DNA from: Ceratotherium simum simum
Taxonomy: Eukaryota > Chordata > Mammalia > Perissodactyla > Rhinocerotidae
Reading direction: 5' to 3'
DNA: 64,000 nucleotides
NCBI RefSeq assembly: GCF_000283155.1
Contig: NW_004454210.1
Location: 1,098,564 to 1,162,563, forward strand
In this document: piece by piece, positions 11,700-23,060 of the stretch
Layout of the letters: every line of letters starts with the position of its first letter
Numbering within the stretch: the first letter of the stretch is position 1
The notes under the pieces: model-generated
Told to the model about the DNA's origin: nothing
Database searches by the model: none
The model's input: the letters and a program-made list of their open reading frames with translations, nothing else
Position numbers and translations under genes: made by a program

Positions 11700-12900
11700 G
11701 AATGAGGCGGCTGGAGGTGGGAGCTAGGGATCCGAAGCATCCGGGGCTGGAGCTGCAGTCTCACCTGGAGAGACCGTGGCCGGCCAGGGGCTCTGGGCCG
11801 GATGGCAGGGCGGAGGGGCCTGGGGCTACGAGAGGGAGAGGCCGGCCAGGCAGCGGAGATAACCTCATTCTGCCTCCTCCAGCCGGAACAAAGGCGACCT
11901 TTGAAGCACCGGCCCATTACCATCGCCGGTCCCAGAGGGCTGGGTCTCCCACGGCCCCCTCCCGACGCTGCTCCCCAGCCTGGAAAGTTCCTGTTGTCCG
12001 GGAAATAGCTCCGAAGTGCGGCCAACTCCCCTTCGCCGCCGGCTCCTCCCCTTCAGGCCTCGAAAGCCGCCTCTGGCTTCGGGGTCCCGCCACCTGGTCC
12101 CGACCATCCCGCGCTCACTTTTCGTTTTCCACCGCCTTTCTCAGCAGAGAAGCCGCTTCCCTGCGCGCCGGGACCGCGCTGCCGGAAAGCGCTGCGCACA
12201 GAGCACAGACATGTTCTTTTTCGTTCATGTAGGGTTTCGTTTCTTGCATTAAAACGGGGCTGAAATGAGCATCGCAGAGACCCGGTTCTCTAGAAAACGC
12301 GGCGCCGGAGGGCCTGGGACGGCTCGGCTCGCAACTCCGAGGCCCCGGTGGGACCGCAGGGCGCACGGCCGCCGGGAGCGCATGGATCTGCGGCGACGAT
12401 GACCGGCCCCGAAGCTAAAACGTCTCAGGGTTCGAAAAGTCCTTCAGTGCCCAACAAATTTCCAAGTTCAAAAATGCGGCTACACTTGGCTCCATCTCTT
12501 CCTCCAGACACGGTTCTTGAGAGAAAAATCCAACCGTTTTTGCAACTCGACAACGTGCCCGGCGGGACTGATGGCTCTGGGAGCCGCGGCAATTTCCGAG
12601 AGGGTTTTGGGGAGGATTTATCAGGCCTCGCGCGGCTGAGGATGCTCGGAGCCGGAGCTGGATCTCTCGCGAAGCGCCCCCGGCCCTCGGCGCCCCGAGC
12701 CCACGCGGGCGAGGCCAGAGGCGGGAAAGGCGGCGCGGAGGGCGTGGGGCGCGGGGTGGGCAGCAGAGAGCGCCGCCGAGGAGGCCATCTCGGGATGAGC
12801 GGAAACCACAGGGTTTGGGACCGGCTCTACCCTCTCCTCTGAGCCTCCTAACCGCCCGTCCCTCCGCCGCCCGGTCGGAAGGTTCACCAAGAGCCGCGGT
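11700..12900. promoter_or_regulatory. Intragenic CpG-rich block in EMX1 intron 1
   Basis: The sequence is strongly CpG-rich from about 11700 to 12900 (for example GGCCGGCCAGGGGCTCTGGG near 11778 and GCGGCGCGGAGGGCGTGGGG near 12730), separated from the exon 1 island by ordinary DNA around 13000-13700. It holds GC-rich open frames on both strands but none with a recognisable product. It could be a second promoter, an orphan CpG island acting as an enhancer, or the start of a non-coding transcript. The sequence does not distinguish between these. Confidence 0.6.
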
Positions 12901-13515
12901 TCTCAAATCAGCCCGTGGGCACCAGGTTTCGAAACCCAGGCCGAGGACCGAGTCCATGGAGGACCGAGGTGGTTTGCTCAATTTTTAACAAAACGTCATC
13001 TTATCAGTAAACATTGAATTTAATTGACAGGTTTCTTGCCCAAAGCGGGTGACACCCTAAGCAGCTTTTTTTTTTTCACATGATTTGAGCAAATCTTTGA
13101 AATCCCCAGGAAGACGAGTCTGCCCACAAAAATTCTTGTTCAAGTAATTACATTCTCTTATTTTGTGGGATCTGCTGGTATCCACTGGCCAGATGGGACT
13201 GAGAAAATTGACAAATCGGGACCCGGGAAAGTGGCTTTCCGTGAAACAGCAAAGAAGCTATAACCAGAGCTTCAAGAGATCATTTTTCTTCTATTATCTA
13301 GATAATTGTGCCACACATCCAATTTACTTTGACTATGTAGACCCGGTTTACCGTCAGATTAGCTTCAGGAGCCTAAGCTCTAGCCGTGTCCTTTTCATTT
13401 GTTTCACTAAAAGCCGGTTACCTACCTCTGAGTCACGGAACCTCACAACGCTGAGGACCGGTCTACACGAACAAAATAAAATCCGAAACTAAAGCAATTA
13501 TTGCACAAATTAAGG

Positions 13516-13560
13516 CCACTCTTGAAAAAAAAAAAAAGAAAGAAAAAAGAAAAAACAAAC
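13516..13560. repeat. A-rich low-complexity run
   Basis: A pure A stretch of about 13 is followed by AAAGAAAGAAAAAAGAAAAA. No SINE body precedes it, so it is not evidently a retroposon tail. Confidence 0.75.
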
Positions 13561-13633
13561 TTCAACAAATTCAAGGAAGAAAACAAACTCCAAGAAATGC
13601 AACTCTCTTTCCTTCGGGAAAGTCAGATAATTG

Positions 13634-13637
<4 letters not shown>

Positions 13638-13681
<44 letters not shown>
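13638..13681. repeat. (GT)22 microsatellite
   Basis: There are 22 uninterrupted GT units starting right after TTGAAAC. A pure array of this length is normally length-polymorphic. It lies about 0.8 kb inside intron 1 from the EMX1 exon 1 donor. Confidence 0.97.
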
Positions 13682-13683
<2 letters not shown>

Positions 13684-14457
13684 GGCCAGTGGGGGATCTT
13701 CATTAACAAACCCATTGCCCGGTGCAGACGAGGGGGCTCGGACTGCCTACGACCTTAAAAGCCCTCTGCCCCCGCCCCCTGCCTGGGAGGATTGCGGTCG
13801 GTCCCCCAGCAGCCAGGTGGGCTCCCAGAGTCGGCGAACGGCGGAGGAAGCCGATTTGCTATTGCGTGTGACTTGGGGAAGTGGGGCCGAGGTTGCTGAG
13901 AAACATACCAAGACAGCAGAGCACTCCACACTGAACATTAACTCTCCAGTTTGCCCTCCCTGCTGCCCCTTCTTCCCACAGACCCGGGGCACGCGGGGTG
14001 GACTTTCCCCAGCCCGGGCGCGCCAGCGAGGGCGGATCCCTGGGAGTTGGTGGTGAACGTGCGAGCGAAGTATGGTCCCCGGTCCAGCCAGGGCGGAGGG
14101 AGGGCCCTGGTGGGCGCTGTTCTGCGGACTGGGACTGGCTCAGCCAGGAGACATTAAGGCAGGCCGCTGGGAGGACCAGGAGAGGCTCCAAGGATGTGCC
14201 CGGGTTTGGCGTCCTGACCTTCATCGTTCCAGGGAAAGCTTGGAGGTCCCAACCTGGCGCTCTGAGAGAGAACCTGACGCGGCGGAAGCACGGATGGACC
14301 CGGCGCGGCTCTTCCCACCTTGGGAATCGGCCTCTGTGGACCCGCAAGCTTCTCGCAACAACTTCTCAACAGCCTCGCGCGCCACCCGAGCCTCCCCCGT
14401 GCCACCGCAGCGCGGGCGCCGGCCGGCCGCCTAGGCGGGCACAACGTGGGCACTCAC

Positions 14458-14983
14458 CCTGGAAGCGGTGGCCGAAGAAGCGGTTCCGCAGGACCCAGGG
14501 GTAGAAGTGCAGAGGGTCCCGGTGCTGCGCGCCGAAGAAGGAATGCGGGGGCTGCAGCGGGGAGGCGCCCAGCTGGTGCGCCGGGTGCACGGTCAGCGCA
14601 GGGTGGTTCATGGCCTCGGGGAACACGAGCTCGGGCCCACCGTAGAGCGAGCGTCCGGCGCCCGCGGCGGCAGCTGCGGCGGCCGGGAAGCCGCTCACGA
14701 AGGCTGCCTCCGCCGCGCCGGGGTGAGGATAATTTAGTGCCGTGGGCCGGAGTGGCTCCTCTGAGGCGGCCGCCGCCAGGGGATGGGAGCCCGCGCCCCC
14801 GCCGCCAGTGCCCCCGCCGGCGCCACCGTCCTTGGCCACCAAGGACTCGATGGTAAAGCCGCGCTTGGCTGTGGGCTGGAACATGGTCGCGGTCGCCAGA
14901 GCTGAGCGAGGCAGCCGGGCTCTGGGGAGCGCTCCGCGTCCTGGCGCCGCCGCCGTGCGGGGTGTGCACCCAGCCAGGCACAT
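14458..14983 (-). CDS. EMX1: EMX1 exon 1 (empty spiracles homeobox 1, N-terminal half)
   Basis: EMX1 is a nuclear homeodomain transcription factor that patterns dorsal telencephalon and is expressed in cortical progenitors and neurons. This exon encodes 175 residues plus one base and ends CAG-G/GTGAGTG. I chose the ATG at 14983 because the following MCLAGCTPR segment matches the longer (290-residue) human form as I recall it. A second in-frame ATG at 14884 (MFQPTAKRGF) starts the classic 257-residue form and has the better Kozak context (ACCATGT against TGCATGT). Visible motifs in long-form numbering are an eh1-like repressor motif FTIESLV (43-49), a Gly-rich run (about 53-65), a seven-Ala run (101-107) and a hexapeptide-like FYPWVL (160-165) that in related proteins contacts PBX. 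The Ala run appears two residues longer than in human from memory, so the full protein should be about 292 residues. The frame is intact. Confidence 0.95.
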
Positions 14984-15340
14984 GCACACACACTAGCGCC
15001 CCTCACCTCCCCCGCCCGCCCGCCCGCGCTCAGCCCCTGCCGGCAAGCCTGGCGCGGAGCGGCGAGGGGCTTGCGAGCGAGCGAACGCGGAGTCCGGCCA
15101 CCGCGCGCAGCTAGGCACGCCGGCCTCTGCGGCCGAGCGGGCAGCTCCCGGCGCGGGCACGGGCGCGGGTTCTGTGCGATGCTGCGAGCTACCTCTACGG
15201 CCTGGGGGCTGAGCCCGGCCGCTTCCCTTTCGAGTCCAGCCGGGACCGACCCCCGCCCCCGGTCCTCCCAGCACTGCCCAGCCCGACCCCGGCCGCCTCG
15301 CCGTGCGGCGAGAGTTAGCGGGCACCTGCCCCGCGCTCGC

Positions 15341-15393
15341 CCATTGGCCGCCGCTCACCTGCCCCAAGGTGGGGGGCGGGGCGGGGCGGGGCG
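15341..15393 (-). promoter_or_regulatory. EMX1: CCAAT box and clustered GC boxes upstream of EMX1
   Basis: Read on the minus strand, CCAAT lies at 15347-15343 within GGCCAATGGGC. Overlapping Sp1-type CCGCCCC repeats lie at 15393-15374, about 390-410 bp upstream of the long-form ATG. The pairing of CCAAT with GC boxes in a CpG island is typical of TATA-less promoters. Function is inferred. Confidence 0.6.
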
Positions 15394-17554
15394 AGGGACG
15401 GCGGGTGGGGAAGGAGCCAGCAGTCGGAGGCAAAAGCCGGACTGGAGCCTTTGCAGGGCGATCTAGGCCTCCTCCTCCCCTCGCCACTGGCATCTCGTCT
15501 CCTCTCCGCCCTTTAGCTGAGTCTGGCGGCCGCCGCAACCGTCCTCGACCTCCGTGGGAGCCGAAGAAGGCGTCCGAGGGGCCTGGGGCTTGGGAGAAAC
15601 TCCAACCCCACTCCTCGGTGTGTAACTCAGTTGAACCCTCTCCAGTTGGTACCGGGATGTCGTTTCAGTTCTCAGACAACTTGGATCCGAGTGGAGGGTG
15701 GGTGTTTAGGGGTCTAACAAATAGGTTCTCCCGAGAACCAGGTCCCTGCTCCCCTCGCCTCCGGGACCCTCCTGCTCACCCACCATCCGTCCCCCGGGCC
15801 GCGGTCTGAAGCCGCAGCCTCGTTCTCGAGGTTTCGCGTTTCAGGGTGTTACGGAGGACAGCTCCGTAAAGGGGACGCTCAGTTCTTTTCACAAGGGGCC
15901 AGGCCGGGGACAGCGCGACAGCAGCCGCCAGAGCGGTCACCCCGCAGCTCTCAAGCAGCAGTTCGCAGCTGCTTGGCGCAGCCGCTGCGACGGGGGCCGG
16001 CTCAGACCGGGACGGCGGGCCTCAGCGCAGGGCGATCTGCTTTCCTCGCCTTCTCTGGTCCTGGGGCTCAGGTGCAGGCGGGCCAGGCCAGGCCGGGGCC
16101 TCGAGGACACTGCCTTAAATTGGAGCTGGCCGAACAGTCCGAGCCCGTCTCCAAGAATACACACCGTCAGTCCAGGGAACGCAGGGGGCCTGGTTTCCCC
16201 CGACCCTCCCCTTCCACCCGCGACCGCAGAACAGCGGTCGGCTCTGCTCCGGCCAGTTTCCATTTCGTGCACTAATTCCCCGGCGGTGAGAGGACGGGTG
16301 GCAATGAGAACCACTACTCCGCAAACTTTTTCACCCGGGCCTTCCAGGCCCAGGCCTAGGAGGGCGCTGGGCGGTGGCGGGGAGGCTGGGACCCGGACCC
16401 TGCCGGCGCACTGCGAGGAGGGGACATCAGCGCGTCCCGCTTCCTCGCAGCCTCCTGGGTCAGTCAGAGCGGCCCGGCCTCGGCCGAGGTGAGCAGATCA
16501 GGGCTGGGTCTCCCGGCGACCCGAAGCCAGGGGTCCGCGTGCCGCGTGACTCTGCAGGGACTCCAGACCGGGTCTTGGGAGTGGCCCGCCTAAGCGCCGG
16601 GAGCCCTAGTCCGGGAAAGCGCTCCGGGCGTCCTCTTCGCCACAAAGCGGGTTAAAGTCTATTTTCCACTCGACTGCTCCGAAAAGCCCCTGCGCGCCGA
16701 CGCCGTTCCGGCCCCCTTAGGAGAGATGGGGAGGGGGTGACGAGATGGGGGGGAGGAGAGGCGACCGCACCCTGCAGCCCTACGCGTCCTGGGCAGCCCA
16801 GGGCCGAGCACCGCGGAGGCGCCCGAGAAACGCCTGAGGAAGGAATCGTTACCGAATCCGTGACGAGCGCTGTGTCTTCTTTGCTGGCCTCTCGGGATCT
16901 TTCTGGCTCTTTGTGCTGGTCTCTCCCTCTCTCCTGTTTCTGTCTCAGGTTCTCTATTTCCCCCCTCTCCTGCCTCCCTGCTCCTCACCCCCGCCCCCCC
17001 GACTTTTCCTCTATTTCTTCCCCCTCCTCCTTTGCCCCATCCTCAGTCCTGGAAAAGGGGAAGCTCTGCCAAGCGGGCACAAGGACCTAACCAAGCCATA
17101 TCACTAAGGGGGCGAGAGCGCGGAGCTGGGCAAAGGCACAGAACGAGGAGATTTTCGTTCTATATGGAAGGAGATGACAAGAGATTTTTTTGGTGCAAGG
17201 TCTCCGCAGGGACGCGGGTTCAGCTGGATAAGCGTTGCCTGGGCCTGTGCTCTGCGGCGTCATACCACCTATTGGGGGCTGCGACGGAGAAGACAAGAGC
17301 CGGAGCAAGTTGAACGCGGCCCCACGGCCTTGCGCCTCTAGCCAGAGATGAACCCTATCTGCCAAGCCACAGGCTCCCACCTCCTACCCCACCTCGAGGC
17401 TGGGCATTGACCGAGAACTCGCTAAACTGGGCAGGCAGAGGAGCTTGGAATCTACCGGGCCATTCCTAGACTTGCATCTACACTGGCCACGTCTGCTTTC
17501 ATTCGTATGGCTCTGAGTGTACATGTTCGTATCTAAATAGATAGACGTTTATAA

Positions 17555-17680
17555 CAACACCTTCCCTTGTGGTGGTGCTTTTGAAATACTTTGACATCCA
17601 GCTGTCTGTCATTAGCCCCATTTCACAGATGAAGCAACAGACTGCACAGGACCAGTGACTTGAGTCTGGTCACCATCTGG
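17555..17680 (-). mobile_element. MIR SINE fragment
   Basis: 'agccccatttcacagatgaa' followed by 'gcaacagactgcacaggacc' is the reversed MIR core. Confidence 0.7.
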
Positions 17681-18554
17681 GTTGAGCTGGGACAGCTCAG
17701 TGGTCCTGGCCTGGCTCAGGTTCCACCCCCATTCCCCCACTCCACATCCCTGCTGGTGCAGCCGACTCTCCCAAGACCGGACATTCACAGAGTTAGGGAT
17801 GGGGTGCTGGAGTGCGCTGGGTGATGGGAGTTCTACCTTCATCTTTCCTCTCCTTTCCCTCTCCCAATGCCCCTTTTCATCTCTCCTGTAATTCCCTAAT
17901 TTCCCTCCTTCCCTTCCCTCTCTCTGCAGATATTTATGCCTTACCCCGTTTCCTCTATTTCCACTCCTCTTAGGGCCTCTTCCCCTGTTGTCGCTCCTGC
18001 ACAGTAGGTTAAGAGAAGAATTTGTCACCATCAGGGGGTCTCTAAGCCTGCCACTGTGTTCTGGATCCAGCATCAATGCCCTCCGCCTCACAGCAGTCTT
18101 TTCCTGTGCTGTCTCCCCTGCCCAGTCTCTGCCAAGCTCTCACATCTCTCCGACTACCCAGCCCCCCTCAGCTGATCATGTACACAAATGCCTCCTCTCC
18201 TCACCAGTGGACAGCCCCCACCTTAACCCAAACCTGATGCCCCCCCCACCTCTGTTCCCCAACCCTTCCTCTCCACCCTCCTGTCCTCCTTCTCAAGCTG
18301 CAGAGTTCTGAGGAGCAGGCAGGCTGATCATGCCTCCCTCATGCTGGAGCCGTCCTGTCCCACGCATCTGCGGGCTGCTTACCTTCTGCTCCACGACCGA
18401 CCGTACCCCACTCCCTTCTCGGGGTTCCCATCTCCCACAACCCAGCATTTTGCTTTCTGCAGGGGAGCCTAATGCCTATTCAGAAGATAAGACCTGGACC
18501 ATCCGTCCTGGCTCTGGTCCCACATCAACTTTTCTCTTCCCTCCCTCCGTCTCT

Positions 18555-18720
18555 GGAATAACCTGGGCTCAAATCCCAACTCTTCCATTTGCTAATGGTG
18601 AGACCTGGGGCCAATAATCTTACCTCAGCTTGCACGTCTGTGAAATGGAATCATTACTGGGGACCTCTGTGAGGATTAAATGAGATAAGTATGTGGTGAG
18701 GCCCTCGGTAAATGTTACTG
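18555..18720 (+). mobile_element. MIR SINE
   Basis: 'gggctcaaatcccaactctt', 'cagcttgcacgtctgtgaaa' and 'gaggattaaatgagataagt' appear in MIR order, followed by 'ggtaaatgtta' of the 3' end. Confidence 0.85.
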
Positions 18721-19419
18721 TCTCTGCCTTTGCCCATGTGGGAAACTTGGGAATCATACTCAAATCCTCTCGCATTGTCTACATCCAACCAGTCACGGGT
18801 CTTGTAGTCAAGTACTTCTCAAGTCTATATTGCCTCTCTTTTTTGCTTCATTGCTGGCTAACTTCACTCTTCACAACTCAGTTCAACTCCTCCCAGGGAA
18901 GTGCCCCGCCCCCTCCACCGCCCCATGACATTGACCTGCAGGATGGAGTTGTCTGTGTCTTCCTCTCTCTCCCTCACTAGGCTATGACCCGCCCCTATCC
19001 CCAGCTGAGGACCTGTGGTGTACATCTTAACCCCCGGCACAGGCCAGGCAATGTTTATCCAACAGAGCCCTCACTCTTGTGGAGAGCTTGGTCCGACAAC
19101 ATCCCCAGCCATCTCTCTCTTACCTTTCATCTCCCTCCTTCATGTTCAGCTTACACTCATCTTCATGTCTCGCTGCCCTACAAAAAGTCTTCTGTCCTCA
19201 TGTTTCCCTCGCTCTGTTAACTTTCCTTCTTCACCACCAAACTTCTTGAATCAGTTTGTCTCTCTCCAACTCTCTCCTTTCCTCTTGACTCAGTAAGCCT
19301 TTGCAACCTGGCTTCCACTCCCATCACATTAGGAAAATGACTTGCAAAAAGTCCAAAACTTTTCTTATGGTGCTATTGCAACAGCAACATGTGCTTATGG
19401 AGACAATAATAAGCATGAC

Positions 19420-19515
19420 AACCTTATGGAGTCATTGTGAGATTGATGAGTTATAATCCCCACCCAATGGGGTGTCTAGCACATAGTAAGCACTTGAAAA
19501 ATGTTAGCTATTATT
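19420..19515 (+). mobile_element. MIR 3' end fragment
   Basis: 'gtgagattgatgagttata' followed by 'tctagcacatagtaagcact' and 'tgaaaaatgttagctatta' is the 3' part of MIR. Confidence 0.65.
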
Positions 19516-19520
19516 TTATA

Positions 19521-19837
19521 GAGCTGTGCTGTCCAATATGAAAGCCATGGGGCTATTGGGTGCTTGAAATATGATGGCCTAAACTGAGATATTCTGTAAA
19601 TACAACATACAAACCAAATTTGGAAGGCTGAGTGGTAAAAAAAAAAAAAGTAAAGTATCATTAGTATTTTCTGTGTTGATTACATATTATAATGATCATA
19701 TTTGGGATACATTGGGTTTAAATAAAATATATTATTAAGATTATATTTATCTGTTTCTTTTTACTTTTTAAATGTGGCTACTAGAATATTTAAAATTACG
19801 TACGTGTCTCACATTATATTTCTACTGGACAGAGTTG
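19521..19837. mobile_element. Non-autonomous DNA transposon (MITE) with terminal inverted repeats
   Basis: The left end CTGTGCTGTCCAATATGAAA (from about 19524) and the reverse complement of the right end (AACTCTGTCCAGTAGAAA, ending about 19837) form imperfect terminal inverted repeats. The interior 'tgtggctactagaatattta' is a recurring mammalian hAT-type interior. I cannot name the family with certainty. Confidence 0.6.
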
Positions 19838-19889
19838 TTATAGAAAATACAGATAATCCAATAGAGTGGGGGAGGGTAAAATGGTGTGG

Positions 19890-20260
19890 GGGAAGGGAAA
19901 ACATATTATCAAATCCTACCACCCAGAAACAACCATCATGCAATTCTTGCAGTATATCCTTCCAGTTCTCTCTATGTGCTTCCCTTAAAAAGGGAGGGGG
20001 GATCATACTGTACAGTTTTGTAACATGCTTCTTTATCTTTATAACCAATCACAAGCATCTTTGTATCCATTAAATATTCTCTATTGTTGGACATTTATGC
20101 TGTTTACAAATTTTCACTATTTTAAACAAGATTTTGACCAACAGCCCCATAGCTGTGATTTACTGCATGTCCATTAGTACTACTTTTCTACATAAATTTC
20201 TAGAAGTATAATTTCTAGAAATGTAATTTCCAGATATGCAATATTCTAATTCTTTTGATC
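19890..20260. mobile_element. Ancient L1M-type 3' UTR fragment
   Basis: 'atcctaccacccagaaacaa', 'ttggacatttatgctgttta' and 'aaatttctagaagtataatt' are recurrent words of old L1M 3' ends. Boundaries are approximate. Confidence 0.5.
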
Positions 20261-20573
20261 CGCATTGCCTGTTTGGCCTCTGGAAATGTTGTAGCCATTT
20301 ATTCTCCCATGAACAGAATTTAAGTGTTTTTCTTCATTCTCTAAAATGTTCATCAGGACTCTTTCTTTCCAAATTCCAGTTTTTTTAGGTCATAATTATG
20401 CATGGACTCTTCAGCATTTCACTACCTTCACTCCCTTTTATTCATTTCTTCACCTCTTCCCTTCCTTTTTCTAACAAAGTATTCTCCTGGATCTGCCGCC
20501 TCTGGGAATTGCTCCTTTGTGGGCTCCCCTTTCTTCTCCTAACTGTGGACATCTTTGTCTATTCCTTCCTTCC

Positions 20574-20608
20574 ATCTATCTGTCTATCTATCTGTCTATC
20601 TGTTTGTA

Positions 20609-20656
<48 letters not shown>
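20574..20656. repeat. (TATC)n microsatellite
   Basis: An interrupted TCTA/TCTG head leads into 12 perfect TATC units at 20609-20656. The long perfect part is likely polymorphic. Confidence 0.95.
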
Positions 20657-21164
20657 ATCAATCATTATTTTTTTTCTCCCACGGCTTCAACTAATACCTT
20701 GATGCAGACCCTGTACACGTTTGTAATGCCAACTCTTTATTTTTCCCCAGATTGAGTCACTAATTTTCGAATGCTTGTGGGATGCGTTCCTGGGGTCTCA
20801 CAGGCTCCTTAGACATTCACTATACCCCAAAACTGAGCTCAACATCTTCCCCACCAAATCTGTGCCTCTCCCTGGCTCAGCCTTCTTTCATGATGGGCCC
20901 ACCTTTCTCCTGGACACCCCGTCTCAGCAGCTAAGAGGCATCTGCAGTATTTTCCTCTCAGTCAGCACCCTGCACATCCAGTCAGTCTTTGCATCCGTTC
21001 CTTTCTTTCCATTCCCCCTGTGACTGGCCTACTTCAGGCTCGTGTTATCTTTCCCTGGTGATTCTCTTATGATAACCATTTGTGGTCTCTCCTCTCTACA
21101 ATTAATCTTACACATGGCTGCCAGATTTCTACAACACAACTCTACCCTGTTAAAATGTTTCCAC

Positions 21165-21330
21165 ACAACTGTGGGATGCAGGGCAGTTTCTTTACCTCTC
21201 TGTGGCTCAGTTTTTCATGTGCAATCTGGAGATAATGATAGTACCTGGAGAGTTGTTGAGAGAACTAAAATGAAGTAATTCATGTGTAGCTCTTAACACA
21301 TAGAGTAGGCACTCAATGAGCATTAACTAT
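21165..21330 (+). mobile_element. MIR SINE
   Basis: 'tttctttacctctctgtggc' followed by 'ggagataatgatagtacctg' and 'acacatagagtaggcactca' follows the MIR consensus order. Confidence 0.85.
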
Positions 21331-22811
21331 TAGTGTCACTGTTTCTAATAAAGTTCAAACTCCTTAGCTTGGCATTCAAGGCCATCCGTGAGCAAGTCCT
21401 TACCTTTCTAGCCTCATGTCCTCTGCTCACCTATGGGTAGCCTGCACTGTGGCAATACCGCCACCACCCAAGGCATTCATCCAGGGACTCTTTGCTCTCT
21501 GTGCCTGCCCTATACATTTCCCCTCCAAGCTTTGCTTAAAAACATTACTCCAGGGCATGTGTCAGTCCAGCTTCTGAGAAGAGGAAAATTGTCAAAAGCG
21601 CATGAAGCCAACTCTATAGAGCGCCAATTTCACAAGAACTGCATTTGTTTTGGTCACTGCTGTGTTCCCAAAACCCAGCACAGTTTCTTGGCATATAATA
21701 GATGCTCATTAAAGATTTTTTGACTGAACATATGAACTTAAGAAACATAATTTAAGATGATGTTTGTTCTAAGACAGTGTAAAAATGTAAATTTTCATCA
21801 CAATAGAACATAAAGAAGAGACAGAAAATGCCCTGTAAGCTTTGCCATGAAAGGAGAGTTGGACCTAGGCCTCATCTTGAAAGATTTCTCCTGCAGAGCC
21901 TCTAACTGATGGGAAAGGAAACCCAGACACTTTGAACTTGGATCCTGCCCAGTAATTGGCTAAACTCTTGGGTGGGGAGAAATACAAATTTAAAACTTCC
22001 TGTGTGTCTCTATATTGTAAGATGTGTGAACTTGGAGCAAATATCTGTTTCTTCTAGGAAGACCACTTCAATGGATGCCTTGTTTTTGGAAAGATAAACC
22101 AAAGGCACAATTCTTAAATGGAGTAATTAGAGCTCCCAGGCTCAGTATTCTGCATAACAATATAAATGTCTTCTCTGTAATAGGATGTTATCTTTGCGGA
22201 TTAATATTACCTCAGGGAAATGTTTCTTTTCAACATATGGGTTTAGGCTGCTCTGTTCCTGAAAATTAAGGCTCTTCCTTGGGAGTGTGGACATATTCTT
22301 ATTTAAATAGTTCTCCATAGAACTGGAAAATGAAGGGTAGGGAGGCCTCTATCTTCACTTCTCATTGGTAGAGGGGTCTTGACCAGAATTACCAAACCCC
22401 ACCCTGAGCTGTTGATTCTGCTGAACGCCCACTCAGAAGGTGTTCCAGCCTTCAGTCAGGTTTCAGTCCAGAAGGAATTCCCAGACTTTGGGAAATGTAC
22501 TCATATCAGGCAATTATGTAGTGATAGATTGGCCCAGTGGGACTCCAGCAAGGCCAGACCCTGGGAGATCTGGACATGATGGACGTGACGGACTCTAAGG
22601 CATCCTGTGAGGCAGCAGAAGGCTAGAATGAGAGGACTTGGTGAGATTTGGGCTGGAGCTAGGAGACAATCTTCCCTCCCTAAATCTAGAGAGGCTGAAC
22701 CTATAAAAGGGGGGGGAGCAATATCCTGCCATTACATGTGTAGGGCTATCAACTAGCAGACATCTGGGTTGTGCAATGACAAACTAAGCCCTTTGGTACA
22801 GCTCAATGTCA

Positions 22812-23060
22812 AAACACTTCAGCGGGGCCGGCCCCGTGGCTTAGCGGTTAAGTGCGCGCGCTCCGCTGCTGGCGGCCCGGGTTTGCATCCCGGGCGCGCA
22901 CCGAAACACCGCTTCTCCGGCCATGCTGAGGCTGCGTCCCACATACAGCAACTGGAAGGATGTGCAGCTATGACATACAACTATCTACTGGGGCTTTGGG
23001 GGGGAAAAAAAAAAAAAAAAATCTTTAAAAAAAAAAAAAAAAAACAAACACTTCAGCGGG
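22812..23060 (+). mobile_element. ERE SINE with 15-bp target-site duplication
   Basis: The tRNA-like head GGCCGGCCCCGTGGCTTAGC with the B-box-like GGGTTTGCATCCCGGG leads to 'ctatctactggggctttggg' and two poly(A) runs. AAACACTTCAGCGGG is repeated perfectly at 22812-22826 and 23046-23060. The body is GC-rich and little diverged, with many CpGs retained, so this is one of the younger inserts in the window. Confidence 0.95.

Larger units (their letters stand above)
8621..14457 (-). other. EMX1: EMX1 intron 1
   Basis: This 5.8-kb intron has donor GTGAGTG (14457-14451) and acceptor GCCGCAG (ending 8621). It is nearly free of interspersed repeats, which is usual for developmental-regulator introns. 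It contains a 1.2-kb CpG-rich block (about 11700-12900), an A-rich run (13516-13560) and a (GT)22 microsatellite (13638-13681). I see no gene in 8960-11690; the GA-rich stretch at about 10440-10720 and the ATAGATAT run near 9470-9490 are the only low-complexity DNA there. Confidence 0.85.
14400..16650 (-). promoter_or_regulatory. EMX1: EMX1 promoter / 5' CpG island
   Basis: CpG-dense DNA spans exon 1 and extends about 1.7 kb upstream of it. No TATA box is evident near the likely start region. CCAAT and GC-box motifs cluster at 15341-15393. Density falls off after about 16650. The exact transcription start cannot be set from sequence; the 5' UTR is somewhere between 14984 and the GC boxes. Confidence 0.8.
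16650..22811. other. Intergenic region upstream of EMX1 (gene-free)
   Basis: There is no gene here that I can support. The stretch contains MIR and L2 relics (17555-17680, 18555-18720, 19420-19515, 21165-21330 and weaker ones near 18750-19300 and 20870-21020), a DNA-transposon MITE (19521-19837), an L1M-like 3' end (about 19890-20260) and a TCTA microsatellite. The pyrimidine-rich tract 17820-18320 (many CCTCT/TCCTC words) and 16900-17050 give long meaningless open frames. Confidence 0.7.

Noticed and set aside
12348..12981. Overlapping 164- and 188-codon frames on both strands in the intron 1 CpG block
   Set aside because: Frames open on both strands over the same CpG-rich sequence, with Arg/Gly/Pro-rich products and no motif.
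14320..15538. Several 160-180-codon frames around EMX1 exon 1 in other frames
   Set aside because: They are shadows of the GC-rich exon and promoter. Only the MFQPTAKRG/MCLAGCTPR frame matches a known protein and ends in a proper splice donor.
20398..20755. Tyr/Ile/Ser/Leu-rich frames across the TATC microsatellite
   Set aside because: They are translations of the tetranucleotide repeat.
22827..23045. The ERE SINE head as a functional tRNA gene
   Set aside because: The tRNA-like head has B-box-like sequence but continues straight into the SINE body and poly(A) tail and is flanked by a target-site duplication.
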